A stretch of DNA of 64,000 nucleotides from CAYRYU01 sp964428355. GTDB taxonomy: Bacteria > Muiribacteriota > Ozemobacteria > Ozemobacterales > Ozemobacteraceae. Numbering within the stretch: position 1 is the stretch's first letter; each line of letters starts with the position of its first letter. Position numbers and translations under genes: made by a program. Location of the stretch: contig CAYRYU010000001.1 in assembly GCA_964428355.1 (NCBI GenBank), positions 248,001-312,000 of the forward strand. Direction: 5' to 3'. The notes beneath the pieces were generated by a model, which had not been told where the DNA came from, did no database searches, and was given only the letters and a program-made list of their open reading frames with translations. Positions 9,118-17,939 of the stretch are shown piece after piece.

Positions 9118-10752
9118 ATGGAAGAGATTCAGAAAATCCTGTCGAGTATCAATGATTTCGTTTGGGGCGTCCCCATGGTGGCCCTGCTTTTTGGAACGCA
9201 TCTCTTTCTGACGTTCCGCCTGAAATTCATTCAGAGATACATTTTCAAGGCCATCAAAATCTCCCTCGAACGCTCAAAGGAAGGCGAAGGGGATGTCAGC
9301 CAGTTCGGAGCCCTCGCAACTGCCCTTGCGGCGACCATTGGAACGGGAAACATCGTCGGAGTCGCAAGCGCCATCTCCTCGGGAGGGCCGGGAGCGGTTC
9401 TTTGGATGTGGCTGACGGGAGTTTTCGGTATCTCGACCAAGTTCGCTGAAGCACTTCTCTCCGTTAAATACCGGGTGAAAAACCCCGATGGCCAGATGGC
9501 CGGCGGGCCAATGTACGTCCTGGAGCGCGGGATGGGCATGCGATGGCTGGGGATCATCTTCGCTGCACTGACAGCGGTCGCCGCATTCGGGATCGGCAAC
9601 ATGGTCCAGGCGAACTCTATCTCCACTATGCTCATGGAAACCTGGGGGGTCCCCACCTGGTTGAGTGGAATCATCATGACCATCCTGACCGCAGTGGTGA
9701 TACTAGGAGGAATCAAATCGATCGCCCGGGTCTGCGAAGCGCTGGTTCCCTTCATGGCGTTCTTCTACGTGCTCGGCTGCCTCATCCTTCTCGCGATGAA
9801 GTTCCAGCAGATTCCTGAGACGGTCATGCTCATCCTCAACTCCGCTTTTTCGGGTCAGGCTGCAGTCGGGGGCTTCATGGGCTCTACCATAGCCCAGGCG
9901 ATGCGTTTCGGAATCGCCCGGGGCCTCTTTTCGAATGAGTCAGGCCTCGGAAGCGCTCCAATCGTCGCGGCGGCGGCCCAGACGAAAACCCCGATCCGGC
10001 AAGCACTGGTGTCTTCAACGGGCACCTTCTGGGATACCGTTGTGGTCTGCCTGATCACAGGTCTCGTGGTGGTCAACTCGGGCGACTGGAAAGCCGCTGG
10101 AGCGGATCTTTCGAAACTCAAGCCGGAGACAGTTTCCGAACTCAAGGCCCAGGGCATTATCGATGGCCGCGGGTTGGATTTCTCGAAGCTCACCCCCCAA
10201 TTCAAGGAAAGATTCCTTCAGGAAAAGGTCTGGAAACAGGTCAGGGTCACATCTTCCGAGTTCCCGCCGGACCTGCATTCCCAGCTGCAAAACAGCGGAG
10301 CGTTGGCGAACCAGGTCGTTGCCACGGAAAAGCTTGCCGATGCCGACCGGAAGCTGCTTTCCACGGCCCCTGGGTGGCTCCCCGAAGCCCCGAAGGGTGC
10401 CGTGTTGACGAAAATGGCATTTGCCGAGATCACCACCATCGGCCCAATAATCCTTGGAGTGGGACTTCTGACGTTCGTTTTTTCCACGATCCTGGGTTGG
10501 GGTTACTACGGGGAAAAAGCCGCGGAATTCCTTTTCGGAGCGCGCATTATCGTTCCCTATCGGTATGCATGGGTGGTAGCGGTGATGGTCGGGTCGGTGA
10601 TACTCCCCCAGATGGTCTGGGATTTCGCCGATATCGCGAACGCGCTCATGGCCATTCCGAACCTGATTTCCTTGCTGGTTCTCAACAATGTCATCGTCCA
10701 GGAAGTGCGCGCCGAACTTTGGGAAGGTCCCCCGGCTGATCCGGAGGCCTGA
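9118..10752 (+). CDS. AGCS-family alanine/glycine:sodium symporter with ~100-residue insertion
   Basis: This is a 544-residue integral inner-membrane protein. Clear AGCS family signatures are GALATALAATIGTGNIVGVA (residues ~61-80), GGPGAVLWMW, FSNESGLGSAPIVAAAA and FSTILGWGYYGEKAAEF. These transporters import L-alanine, D-alanine or glycine with Na+. Typical members have about 450 residues. Here the loop between the helix ending near residue 322 (GLVVVNSGDW) and the next family block (GAVLTKMAFAEI, ~427) carries about 100 extra hydrophilic residues. The start is ATG with GGAGG upstream. The next gene, an alpha-2-macroglobulin, follows after 106 bases with its own strong ribosome site. Cotranscription is possible but unproven. 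Confidence 0.9.
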   Translation: MEEIQKILSSINDFVWGVPMVALLFGTHLFLTFRLKFIQRYIFKAIKISLERSKEGEGDVSQFGALATALAATIGTGNIVGVASAISSGGPGAVLWMWLTGVFGISTKFAEALLSVKYRVKNPDGQMAGGPMYVLERGMGMRWLGIIFAALTAVAAFGIGNMVQANSISTMLMETWGVPTWLSGIIMTILTAVVILGGIKSIARVCEALVPFMAFFYVLGCLILLAMKFQQIPETVMLILNSAFSGQAAVGGFMGSTIAQAMRFGIARGLFSNESGLGSAPIVAAAAQTKTPIRQALVSSTGTFWDTVVVCLITGLVVVNSGDWKAAGADLSKLKPETVSELKAQGIIDGRGLDFSKLTPQFKERFLQEKVWKQVRVTSSEFPPDLHSQLQNSGALANQVVATEKLADADRKLLSTAPGWLPEAPKGAVLTKMAFAEITTIGPIILGVGLLTFVFSTILGWGYYGEKAAEFLFGARIIVPYRYAWVVAVMVGSVILPQMVWDFADIANALMAIPNLISLLVLNNVIVQEVRAELWEGPPADPEA

Positions 10753-10858
10753 CCAAAATCCATCACGAAATTTCAACAAAACTAAACCCGGGTACGCTAA
10801 ATTACGTTGGACATAGAGCCCGGGAAACTCGGGGCGACAATATGGGGAGGTAAGTTCG

Positions 10859-13800
10859 ATGAGACATTCGCTGGTGTTCTTTTTCCTCGTCTATCTTCTT
10901 GCGGCTTTTTGTTTTCCCGCTTTCGCGGCGAAGCGCGAGGCCCTATGGCAGGAGGTGCAGAAAGCCAAGGACGACGGACTTCCCCAGACCGCGATCGACA
11001 AGCTGAAACCCATCATCGAGGGCGCCCTTGCGGAAGGGAAACTGGGGGAGGCCGCGAAAGCGATCTGCGAAAGGATCGTCCTGGAGGGGAACATCCAGGG
11101 CAACAAGCCCGAGGAGAAGATTCTTCGGCTGGAAAAGGAAATCGGGAGTTTCGACCCCAAGTTGAAACCCCTGATGCAATCGGTTCTTGCCCGCTGGTAC
11201 TGGCACTATTTCCAGCAGAACAAGTGGAGATTCCTGAACCGGTCCCAGACCGTCGGGCTGGATGAAAAAGACTTCACGACCTGGGATCTTCCCAAGCTCT
11301 TTGCCAAGATCGGCTCGATCCATGAGGAAATCCTGAAGGCCGAGGAAGACCTGAAGAAATACCCCATCGGGGATTTCCTGGATTTCCTCCAGAAGGGAAC
11401 CCAACCCGACGAACTCAGGCCAACGCTCTACGATTTCCTGGCCCACGAAGCGCTTACCTTCTACACCTCCGGTGAACAGGCCGCGGCAAGGCCGCAGGAG
11501 GCTTTCGACATTCCCGCCGATTCACCGGCTTTGCAGGATTCCGACAAGTTTTTGTCCTGGAATCCCGAAACCAATGACAGGGATTCCCCCAAGTACAAGG
11601 CTCTTGTGCTTTATCAGAAGCTCGTTTCCTTCCACTCCCGAAAAGGGAACACGGATGCGCAGCTCGACGTCGACCTCCTCCGCCTCGGCTGGGCGAGAAA
11701 CGTCGTGGTGGGGGAAACCGCCGGAGAAAACTACATCCGGGAGATGAAGATGATCGCCTCCCGGTATCAGGACAACCCTTTCTCCAGCCTCGCTCTGGCC
11801 CATGCCGCCCAGGAACTTTTCCAGCAGGGGAAGCGAAAGGAAGCCCACGAGATCGCTCTCGAGGGAAACAAGCGCTTTCCAACGTCCCGGGGGGGAATCG
11901 ATTGCCGCGTGATCCTTTCCCAGATCACGGCAAAAGCGCTTTCGGTTAACTCCGAGCGTGTCGCGGGGAAGCCGGCGGCCCAGATCCAGATCCAGTATGC
12001 CAATATCGACAAGGTCTATTTCAAGCTGGTCGCGAGGAACTGGAAGAAACTCCTCGACAAGGAGAACTACAACCCTTCCTATCCCAACTGGCGCGATTTC
12101 GAATGGGCGGAGCAGGCTCAGCCCGAAACACAATGGGAGGTCCCGCTCGACCCGACACCCGATTTCCAGCCGGTGACAAAGATCGTCGATTTTCCCAAGG
12201 TCGAACCGGGTTTCTACTTCCTCGTCGCGAGCTACAGAAAAGACTTCTCCCGGAGTTCAAATGCCATCCGGATCGCTCCGGTCTGGGTTTCCTCCCTTGC
12301 TCTCGTAACCCGCGTCCACAACTCGAAAGTCGAGGGTTTCGTTCTCGAAAACGAAACGGGCGAACCGGTCCCTGGTGCGCAGGTTACCGCCTACATCCAT
12401 GATTACAATTCCGGCTGGAGCGTCCGCGGGAGGGAGAAGACCGACGCGAACGGCTTCTTCTCGCTGTCCGGGGGTGACCGTGAGATCCTTCCCGTTGTCG
12501 AAGCCAAGGGGGAAGTCCTCATGGATCCCCAAATGCTCTATGCCTACGGGGAAAATCCTCCCCAGACGAACGAGATGGTCTTCTTCTTCACGGACAGGGG
12601 TCTCTACCGACCCGGTCAGGAGATCCGGTTCAAGGGCATCGCGGTTCGCGTTTCCCACAATTCCGATACGTACGACGTCATCACCGACCGCGAGATCCTT
12701 GTCACGTTCAGGGATGTCAACGGCCAGGAGATCGCAAACCAGAAACTTACCACGAACGATTTCGGGTCCTTCTCCGGACAGTTCACTGCCCCGGTCGGAC
12801 GGCTTACGGGGCATATGACCATCAATGCAATGGGGCCGCATGGTTCAACCGGCGTCCAGGTCGAGGAATACAAGCGGCCCAAGTTCAAGGTCAGCCTGGA
12901 AGTTCCCACCGAAGGCGCAAAACTCGGGGAAGAAGCTCTGATCAAAGGTGATGCGATGGCCTACACGGGGGCCGCCATCGACGGCGCAAAGGTGAAGTAC
13001 CGCGTCACAAGGGAAGTGAGCTTCCCGGAATGGTGCTGGTGGTGGCGCATCCCGGTCGGATCGAACCAGGAGATCACCCACGGGACGACGGAAACGGACA
13101 GGAACGGCAAGTTCAAGATTTCGTTCATCGCCCGCCCTGACCAGAAATACCCCGAGAAGGACCAACCGGTTTTCACATTCCGGATCACGGCTGATGTCAC
13201 CGATTCTTCGGGTGAAACAAGGTCGCAAACCCAGATGATCAGGGTCGGCTTCACGGCCATGGAACTCGGGGTCTCGATCCCATCCTGGATCCAGTCCAAC
13301 AGCCCGTTCTCGGCTGCCATTCGCACCCACACCCTTGACGGGAAAGGCGTTCCGGCGGGGGGAAGCATTCTCATCCATTCCCTGAAAGCTCCGGAGGCCC
13401 CGATCCGTCCGTCCTTGTTCGGCATCGAAAACGATCCCTCCGAACCCCGGGCCTGGGAAAGCGGGCCGGTGGCCGCGGAGGAGACCTTCAACACATCGAT
13501 CGACGGAACCACCGACTCGAAGTTCACCTTGAAACCGGGTGTCTACCGCATGGTGGCGACCAGCCGCGACCGGTTCAACAAGCCGGTGAAGTTCCAACAG
13601 GAATTCATCGTCGTGGATCCCGCCACGACGGATTTCCCCGTGAAGATCCCCTTCCATTTCCAGGTTCAGAGCCCGGTGGTGGAGGTGGGCGAAACGTTCC
13701 GTGCCCTCTGGGGAACAGGATATGAGAAGGGCCGTGCATTCGTCGAGATCGAACACCGGCGGAAGATCCTCAAGAGCTTCTGGACCAACCCCGGGGACTC

Positions 13801-16800
13801 CCAGTTCCTTCTCGAGCTCCCGGTGAAGGAAGAAATGCGGGGCGGTTTTTCCGTCAGGATCTACCAGGTCAGGGAAAACCGAACCTACATCAGGGATTTC
13901 CCCGTGCAGGTCCCCTGGTCGAACAAGAACCTCCAGATTTCCTTCGACCACTTCACGTCGAAACTCCAACCCGGTCAGAAGGATACCTGGACCCTTTCTA
14001 TCAAGGGCCCGGAAGCCCAAGCCAAGGCGATCGAGTTCGCGGCGACGCTCTACGACGCGTCGCTCGATGCCTTCCTTCCCTTCTCCTGGATGACAGGATT
14101 CGGCTTCTTCCGGCGGGATGACAGCCAGGCACCGGCCCACGGCTCAAACCATCTGCTGGCACTGAACAATACTTTCGAAGACTGGAACTCGTATGAATCT
14201 TCGCCCTATTACAGTTACACCGCCTTTCCCGGGGACATCGTAACCAACTTCATCGGATACGAGTTCGCAGATCAGGAGTGCATGCCATGTTCCGCGCCCA
14301 GCGGCGGGGCGCCGATGCCATCACGATCGATGGCCGACAGTGGCCCCGTCAGCAGAAGCATCAGGTCGGAGAAGATGAAGGAGCTGAAATCCACCAGCGA
14401 TGAAGCCCCGGAAATGGAGGCTTCGGTTGCCGCCCCGAATTCCCCGAAAGACGGCAGGGGCGGGGGAGCAAGCTCGACACCAGCCCCCACACCGGATCTA
14501 AGCAAGGTTTCTGCCCGGGTCAACCTGAACGAGACCGCATTCTTCTTCCCGCACCTGATCACGGAGGAAGACGGTTCGGTTAAGCTCGAATTCACCATTC
14601 CGGAAGCCCTGACCACATGGAAGTTCCTGGGATTCGCGCATGGACGGCATTCCCAGTCCGGTGGAATCACGAAAGAGACTGTTACCCAGAAAGACCTCAT
14701 GGTCCAGCCCAATCCCCCGCGGTTCCTGCGGGAAGGCGACCAGATAGCCTTCACCGCCAAGGTCACCAACCTTTCCGACGAGGTCCAGAAAGGGAAGATA
14801 CGGCTTTCCCTCCTCGACCCCGCCACGGATTCCTCCCGCGACGCGGAGTTCAAGGTAACCGCCCCCGATCAGGAGTTCGAGATTCCGGCAAAGGAGTCCC
14901 GTTCTTTCGCATGGGTTCTCGAGGTTCCTGACGGCCCCGGGATCCTGAAATACAAGGTCGTAGGAGCGACCGGCAAGCTCAGCGACGGTGAAGAGGGCTT
15001 GCTTCCAGTTCTCGCACGCCGGATCTTCGTTACCGAGTCCCTTCCCCTCCCGATCAGAGGGCCGGCCACCAAGGAGTTCAAACTCCAGAAGCTTATCGAC
15101 TCGAAGAAATCGGATACCCTCGTGACCGAAGCGCTGACGGTCCAGGTAACTTCCAATCCTGCATGGTACGCGGTTCAAGCTCTTCCATACCTCATGGAAT
15201 TCCCGCACGAATGCTCCGAGCAGACCTTCAACCGCCTGTATGCGAACAGCCTCGCCCGGTTCATCGCCACCTCCGACCCCAAGATCCGGAAGGTTTTCGA
15301 CACATGGAAGGCGGACGAGGCCCAGGGCGGAAAAGCATTGCTCTCAAATCTTGAAAAGAACGAGCAGCTCAAGAGCGTCGTCCTGCTGGAAACCCCCTGG
15401 GTAAGACAAGCCAAATCGGAAACCCAGGCAAAGCACAACGTCGGGGTCCTTTTCGATGCCAACCGCCTGGAAAATGAACTGGATAGCGCGATGAACAAAC
15501 TTTCCAAGATGCAGTTGAACGACGGTTCATGGCCCTGGTTCCCCGGCGGGCGGGGCGACACCTATATCACGCTGTACATCATGACCGGGTTCGGACGGCT
15601 CAGGCATCTGGGCGTTGACATCAAGGTCGACCAGGCTGTCAGGGCGCTTTCACATCTGGATGCGTGGGTCGACAAGGAATACCGCGAAATCCTGAAATAC
15701 GGCCACAAAGATGAAAACCATCTCTCTCATACGATCGCCTTTTTCCTCTACGGACGGAGCTTCTTTCTGAAGGACCGGCCGATTCCGCCAAGCAGCAAGG
15801 AAGCCGTGAACTACTTCCTGGGTCAGGGGAAGAAGTACTGGCTGCAGCTGGATTGCCGGCTCGGTCAGGGCCATCTCGCACTGGGCCTCTCCAGGTTCGG
15901 CGATTCCGAGACCGCGAACAAGATCTTCGCGAGCATGAAGGAGCGAAGCGTGACCGACGAGGAACTGGGCCGCTTCTGGCGCGATACGGAACTTTCCTGG
16001 TGGTGGTACCGGGCCCCCATCGAAACCCAGGCGATCATGATCGAGCTGTTCGACGAGATCGGAAAGGACCCCGAGGGGGTCGAGGACTGCAAAGTCTGGT
16101 TGCTGAAGCAGAAACAGACCCAGGACTGGAAGACCACCAAGGCCACGGCGGACGCGATCTACGCCCTTCTTCTCAAGGGGGCGAATCTCCTGGCTTCGGA
16201 CAAGCTGGTCCGGGTCTCCCTTGGAGGAGCCGAAGTGAAGCCGGAAAAGGTCGAAGCGGGAACGGGATTCTATGAGAAACGTTTCGCGGGCCCCGAAGTG
16301 GCACCGTCCATGGGTGAGGTAAGCATGACCAAGGAGGACAAAGGGGTCGCGTGGGGCGGGCTCCATTGGCAGTATTTCGAAGACATGAGCAAGGTCACTC
16401 CGCATGAAACGAACCTGAAGCTGAAAAAGACCCTTTTCAAGAAGGAAGATTCCCCCAAAGGCCCGGTGATCAAACCGGTCGCGGGAAAACTCACGGTGGG
16501 AGACCTTCTCGTGGTGCGGATCGAACTGCGCACCGACCGGGACATGGAATACGTCCACATGAAAGACCAGCGCGGAGCGGGCCTGGAACCCACAGAGGTC
16601 ATTTCCCAATACCAGTATCAGGATGGGCTCGCATACTACCAATCGACCAAGGACACGGCATCGCACTTCTACATCGATTACCTTCCCAAGGGAACCTACG
16701 TTTTCGAATACACTCTCCGTATCCAGCACAAGGGGAAATACCAGACCGGGATGGCGGAAATACAATGCATGTATGCCCCCGAGTTCGGGAGCCACTCGCA

Positions 16801-16825
16801 GAGCTTCGTTCTGGAAGTCGAGTAA
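10859..16825 (+). CDS. Alpha-2-macroglobulin family protein with thioester motif
   Basis: This is a 1,988-residue exported protein. A signal peptide (residues ~1-23, ending AFCFPAFA) is followed by ~350 mainly helical residues. Macroglobulin domains follow: MG2-type hallmark TDRGLYRPGQEIRFKG near 577-592, and the A2M domain around 1235-1265 (TWKFLGFAHG). A thioester domain carries CSEQ (Cys1452 to Gln1455), and a receptor-binding-like domain lies at the C-terminus. Bacterial A2M proteins trap attacking proteases through a bait region and a Cys-Gln thioester; the CxEQ residues needed are present. The flanking wording HECSEQTFNRLYANSLARFI resembles the Bacteroidetes-style branch. No PBP1C gene, the usual neighbour of E. 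coli-type A2M, is nearby. No lipobox is seen, so the protein is probably soluble in the periplasm. The start has GGGGAGG upstream, and a bidirectional terminator follows the stop. Confidence 0.9.
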   Translation: MRHSLVFFFLVYLLAAFCFPAFAAKREALWQEVQKAKDDGLPQTAIDKLKPIIEGALAEGKLGEAAKAICERIVLEGNIQGNKPEEKILRLEKEIGSFDPKLKPLMQSVLARWYWHYFQQNKWRFLNRSQTVGLDEKDFTTWDLPKLFAKIGSIHEEILKAEEDLKKYPIGDFLDFLQKGTQPDELRPTLYDFLAHEALTFYTSGEQAAARPQEAFDIPADSPALQDSDKFLSWNPETNDRDSPKYKALVLYQKLVSFHSRKGNTDAQLDVDLLRLGWARNVVVGETAGENYIREMKMIASRYQDNPFSSLALAHAAQELFQQGKRKEAHEIALEGNKRFPTSRGGIDCRVILSQITAKALSVNSERVAGKPAAQIQIQYANIDKVYFKLVARNWKKLLDKENYNPSYPNWRDFEWAEQAQPETQWEVPLDPTPDFQPVTKIVDFPKVEPGFYFLVASYRKDFSRSSNAIRIAPVWVSSLALVTRVHNSKVEGFVLENETGEPVPGAQVTAYIHDYNSGWSVRGREKTDANGFFSLSGGDREILPVVEAKGEVLMDPQMLYAYGENPPQTNEMVFFFTDRGLYRPGQEIRFKGIAVRVSHNSDTYDVITDREILVTFRDVNGQEIANQKLTTNDFGSFSGQFTAPVGRLTGHMTINAMGPHGSTGVQVEEYKRPKFKVSLEVPTEGAKLGEEALIKGDAMAYTGAAIDGAKVKYRVTREVSFPEWCWWWRIPVGSNQEITHGTTETDRNGKFKISFIARPDQKYPEKDQPVFTFRITADVTDSSGETRSQTQMIRVGFTAMELGVSIPSWIQSNSPFSAAIRTHTLDGKGVPAGGSILIHSLKAPEAPIRPSLFGIENDPSEPRAWESGPVAAEETFNTSIDGTTDSKFTLKPGVYRMVATSRDRFNKPVKFQQEFIVVDPATTDFPVKIPFHFQVQSPVVEVGETFRALWGTGYEKGRAFVEIEHRRKILKSFWTNPGDSQFLLELPVKEEMRGGFSVRIYQVRENRTYIRDFPVQVPWSNKNLQISFDHFTSKLQPGQKDTWTLSIKGPEAQAKAIEFAATLYDASLDAFLPFSWMTGFGFFRRDDSQAPAHGSNHLLALNNTFEDWNSYESSPYYSYTAFPGDIVTNFIGYEFADQECMPCSAPSGGAPMPSRSMADSGPVSRSIRSEKMKELKSTSDEAPEMEASVAAPNSPKDGRGGGASSTPAPTPDLSKVSARVNLNETAFFFPHLITEEDGSVKLEFTIPEALTTWKFLGFAHGRHSQSGGITKETVTQKDLMVQPNPPRFLREGDQIAFTAKVTNLSDEVQKGKIRLSLLDPATDSSRDAEFKVTAPDQEFEIPAKESRSFAWVLEVPDGPGILKYKVVGATGKLSDGEEGLLPVLARRIFVTESLPLPIRGPATKEFKLQKLIDSKKSDTLVTEALTVQVTSNPAWYAVQALPYLMEFPHECSEQTFNRLYANSLARFIATSDPKIRKVFDTWKADEAQGGKALLSNLEKNEQLKSVVLLETPWVRQAKSETQAKHNVGVLFDANRLENELDSAMNKLSKMQLNDGSWPWFPGGRGDTYITLYIMTGFGRLRHLGVDIKVDQAVRALSHLDAWVDKEYREILKYGHKDENHLSHTIAFFLYGRSFFLKDRPIPPSSKEAVNYFLGQGKKYWLQLDCRLGQGHLALGLSRFGDSETANKIFASMKERSVTDEELGRFWRDTELSWWWYRAPIETQAIMIELFDEIGKDPEGVEDCKVWLLKQKQTQDWKTTKATADAIYALLLKGANLLASDKLVRVSLGGAEVKPEKVEAGTGFYEKRFAGPEVAPSMGEVSMTKEDKGVAWGGLHWQYFEDMSKVTPHETNLKLKKTLFKKEDSPKGPVIKPVAGKLTVGDLLVVRIELRTDRDMEYVHMKDQRGAGLEPTEVISQYQYQDGLAYYQSTKDTASHFYIDYLPKGTYVFEYTLRIQHKGKYQTGMAEIQCMYAPEFGSHSQSFVLEVE

Positions 16826-16853
16826 ACCTGAAACCCCGTTCCTGACGGGATGG

Positions 16854-16893
16854 AAAAACCGCCGGCTCAGTAATGGGCCGGCGGTTCTTGTTT
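16854..16893. terminator. Bidirectional terminator between A2M and the S1/P1-type enzyme
   Basis: A 10-bp perfect stem (AACCGCCGGC 16857-16866 with GCCGGCGGTT 16877-16886) has a 10-base loop. The plus strand continues CTTGTTT. On the minus strand the stem is followed by TTTTT (AAAAA at 16854-16858). It sits between two convergent genes and can serve both. Confidence 0.8.
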
Positions 16894-16904
16894 CGGGCGT
16901 TTAG

Positions 16905-17642
16905 TCAGGATCGGGGAGCGGTGGGGGGATTCTTGACGAGATCCAGGACCATGGCCCAGGCATCGATGATCGAGTTGACCGAACGGTTGTAGCATGCCCA
17001 CGTCTCTTTTTTCACCGAAGCGAACTCCGAGTCGGTCTTGAGGGTCTCTTCCAGGCCATCGGCATAGTTGTTGGCCCACAGCGCTTCATAAACCCAGCGA
17101 CCCGCGATCCGGTCGGAAAGATCGATCTGGTCGAACCTGGCAGAAAGGGAGCCCAGATTCCTGTCGACGAGCTTCTCATACTTTTTGTGTGTGGGGGTGT
17201 CTTCAAAGCTGCGGGTAAGGCCGGCCCCGGAATGGAAAGGCTCGTTCATGTCCGCGGCATAGTGGGCGATCCATCCGAGAAGGCGGATCTTTTCCCATGT
17301 GATCCGGCCCTTCCGGATCTCGTCTGCGGCATATTTGATCATCGACTCGAGGCGGAAGGGACCTTTCCCGTAGCTTTTGTCTTCGACCTGGAAAAAATGG
17401 TTCGGCCTGTCCTGCGGGAAGCGATCACACTCGACAGATGTGTCGGTGAGGTATTGGACGAATTTGGCAATCTGCGCTTTCGAGGCTTTCCCAAAAAGCT
17501 TGTTCTTGATGGAGGTGGGAGCGAGAGCCCAGGCTTCGGTGGTCATTTTCCGGTGGGTCGCTTCTTCCCAGGCTGTGGCGGGGAGGGATACTCCGCTCAA
17601 GGCCATCGCCACCATCATCAGCACCAGGGTTCTGATCCGCAT
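16905..17642 (-). CDS. S1/P1 nuclease / zinc-dependent phospholipase C superfamily protein
   Basis: This is an exported protein of about 245 residues. The ATG at 17642 has AGAGG upstream and gives a signal peptide ending ATA. The mature chain then begins with Trp25, followed by His30, the W1/H6 spacing characteristic of this trinuclear-zinc superfamily. Further candidate ligands are Asp and His in CDRFPQDRPNHFF and the block HYAADMNEPFH (HxxxDxxxxH). Members cleave single-stranded nucleic acids or phospholipids at phosphoester bonds outside the cytoplasm; sequence alone does not say which. The protein is slightly shorter than typical S1 nucleases (about 260-280 mature residues). A longer in-frame start at 17777 lacks a signal peptide and is not preferred. 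Confidence 0.8.
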   Translation of the reverse strand: MRIRTLVLMMVAMALSGVSLPATAWEEATHRKMTTEAWALAPTSIKNKLFGKASKAQIAKFVQYLTDTSVECDRFPQDRPNHFFQVEDKSYGKGPFRLESMIKYAADEIRKGRITWEKIRLLGWIAHYAADMNEPFHSGAGLTRSFEDTPTHKKYEKLVDRNLGSLSARFDQIDLSDRIAGRWVYEALWANNYADGLEETLKTDSEFASVKKETWACYNRSVNSIIDAWAMVLDLVKNPPTAPRS

Positions 17643-17939
17643 TTGCGCCTCTTTTCGTCGATTTCCTGAACCCCGAGCCCGCCGGGGGGAACCAAACGAA
17701 CCGATCTGACCACTGCGAAACCCAAACCAAGTGACTTGCCTGAGCGTTTGTGAATTGATCGCAAAATCTGTACCCAATGAGTTCCCTAACTCGGGGAGGA
17801 GAGAAAGCGGGGTTCATTTCCTTGATTGGGAAGGGTTTTCCCCTGGCCCTAACCGCCCTGGCCCCAAACACAGATGGGGAAAACTTGCCGAAATACCGGC
17901 GGGTGCGGTCGAAAATTCGCCGCCCCCCTCGGACGGAAA
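17643..17939. other. Intergenic region between AmpG-like and S1/P1 genes
   Basis: No gene is seen. A perfect 9-bp inverted repeat (GTTTTCCCC 17835-17843 with GGGGAAAAC 17876-17884) lies between the AmpG-like stop and the S1/P1 start, both on the minus strand. It could end AmpG transcription, although no T-run follows it. The promoter of the S1/P1 gene should lie here, but no convincing box was found. Confidence 0.5.

Noticed and set aside
12845..14140. Minus-strand frame of 431 codons inside the alpha-2-macroglobulin gene
   Set aside because: It is Arg/Gly/His-rich with no domain, fully inside a long real gene.
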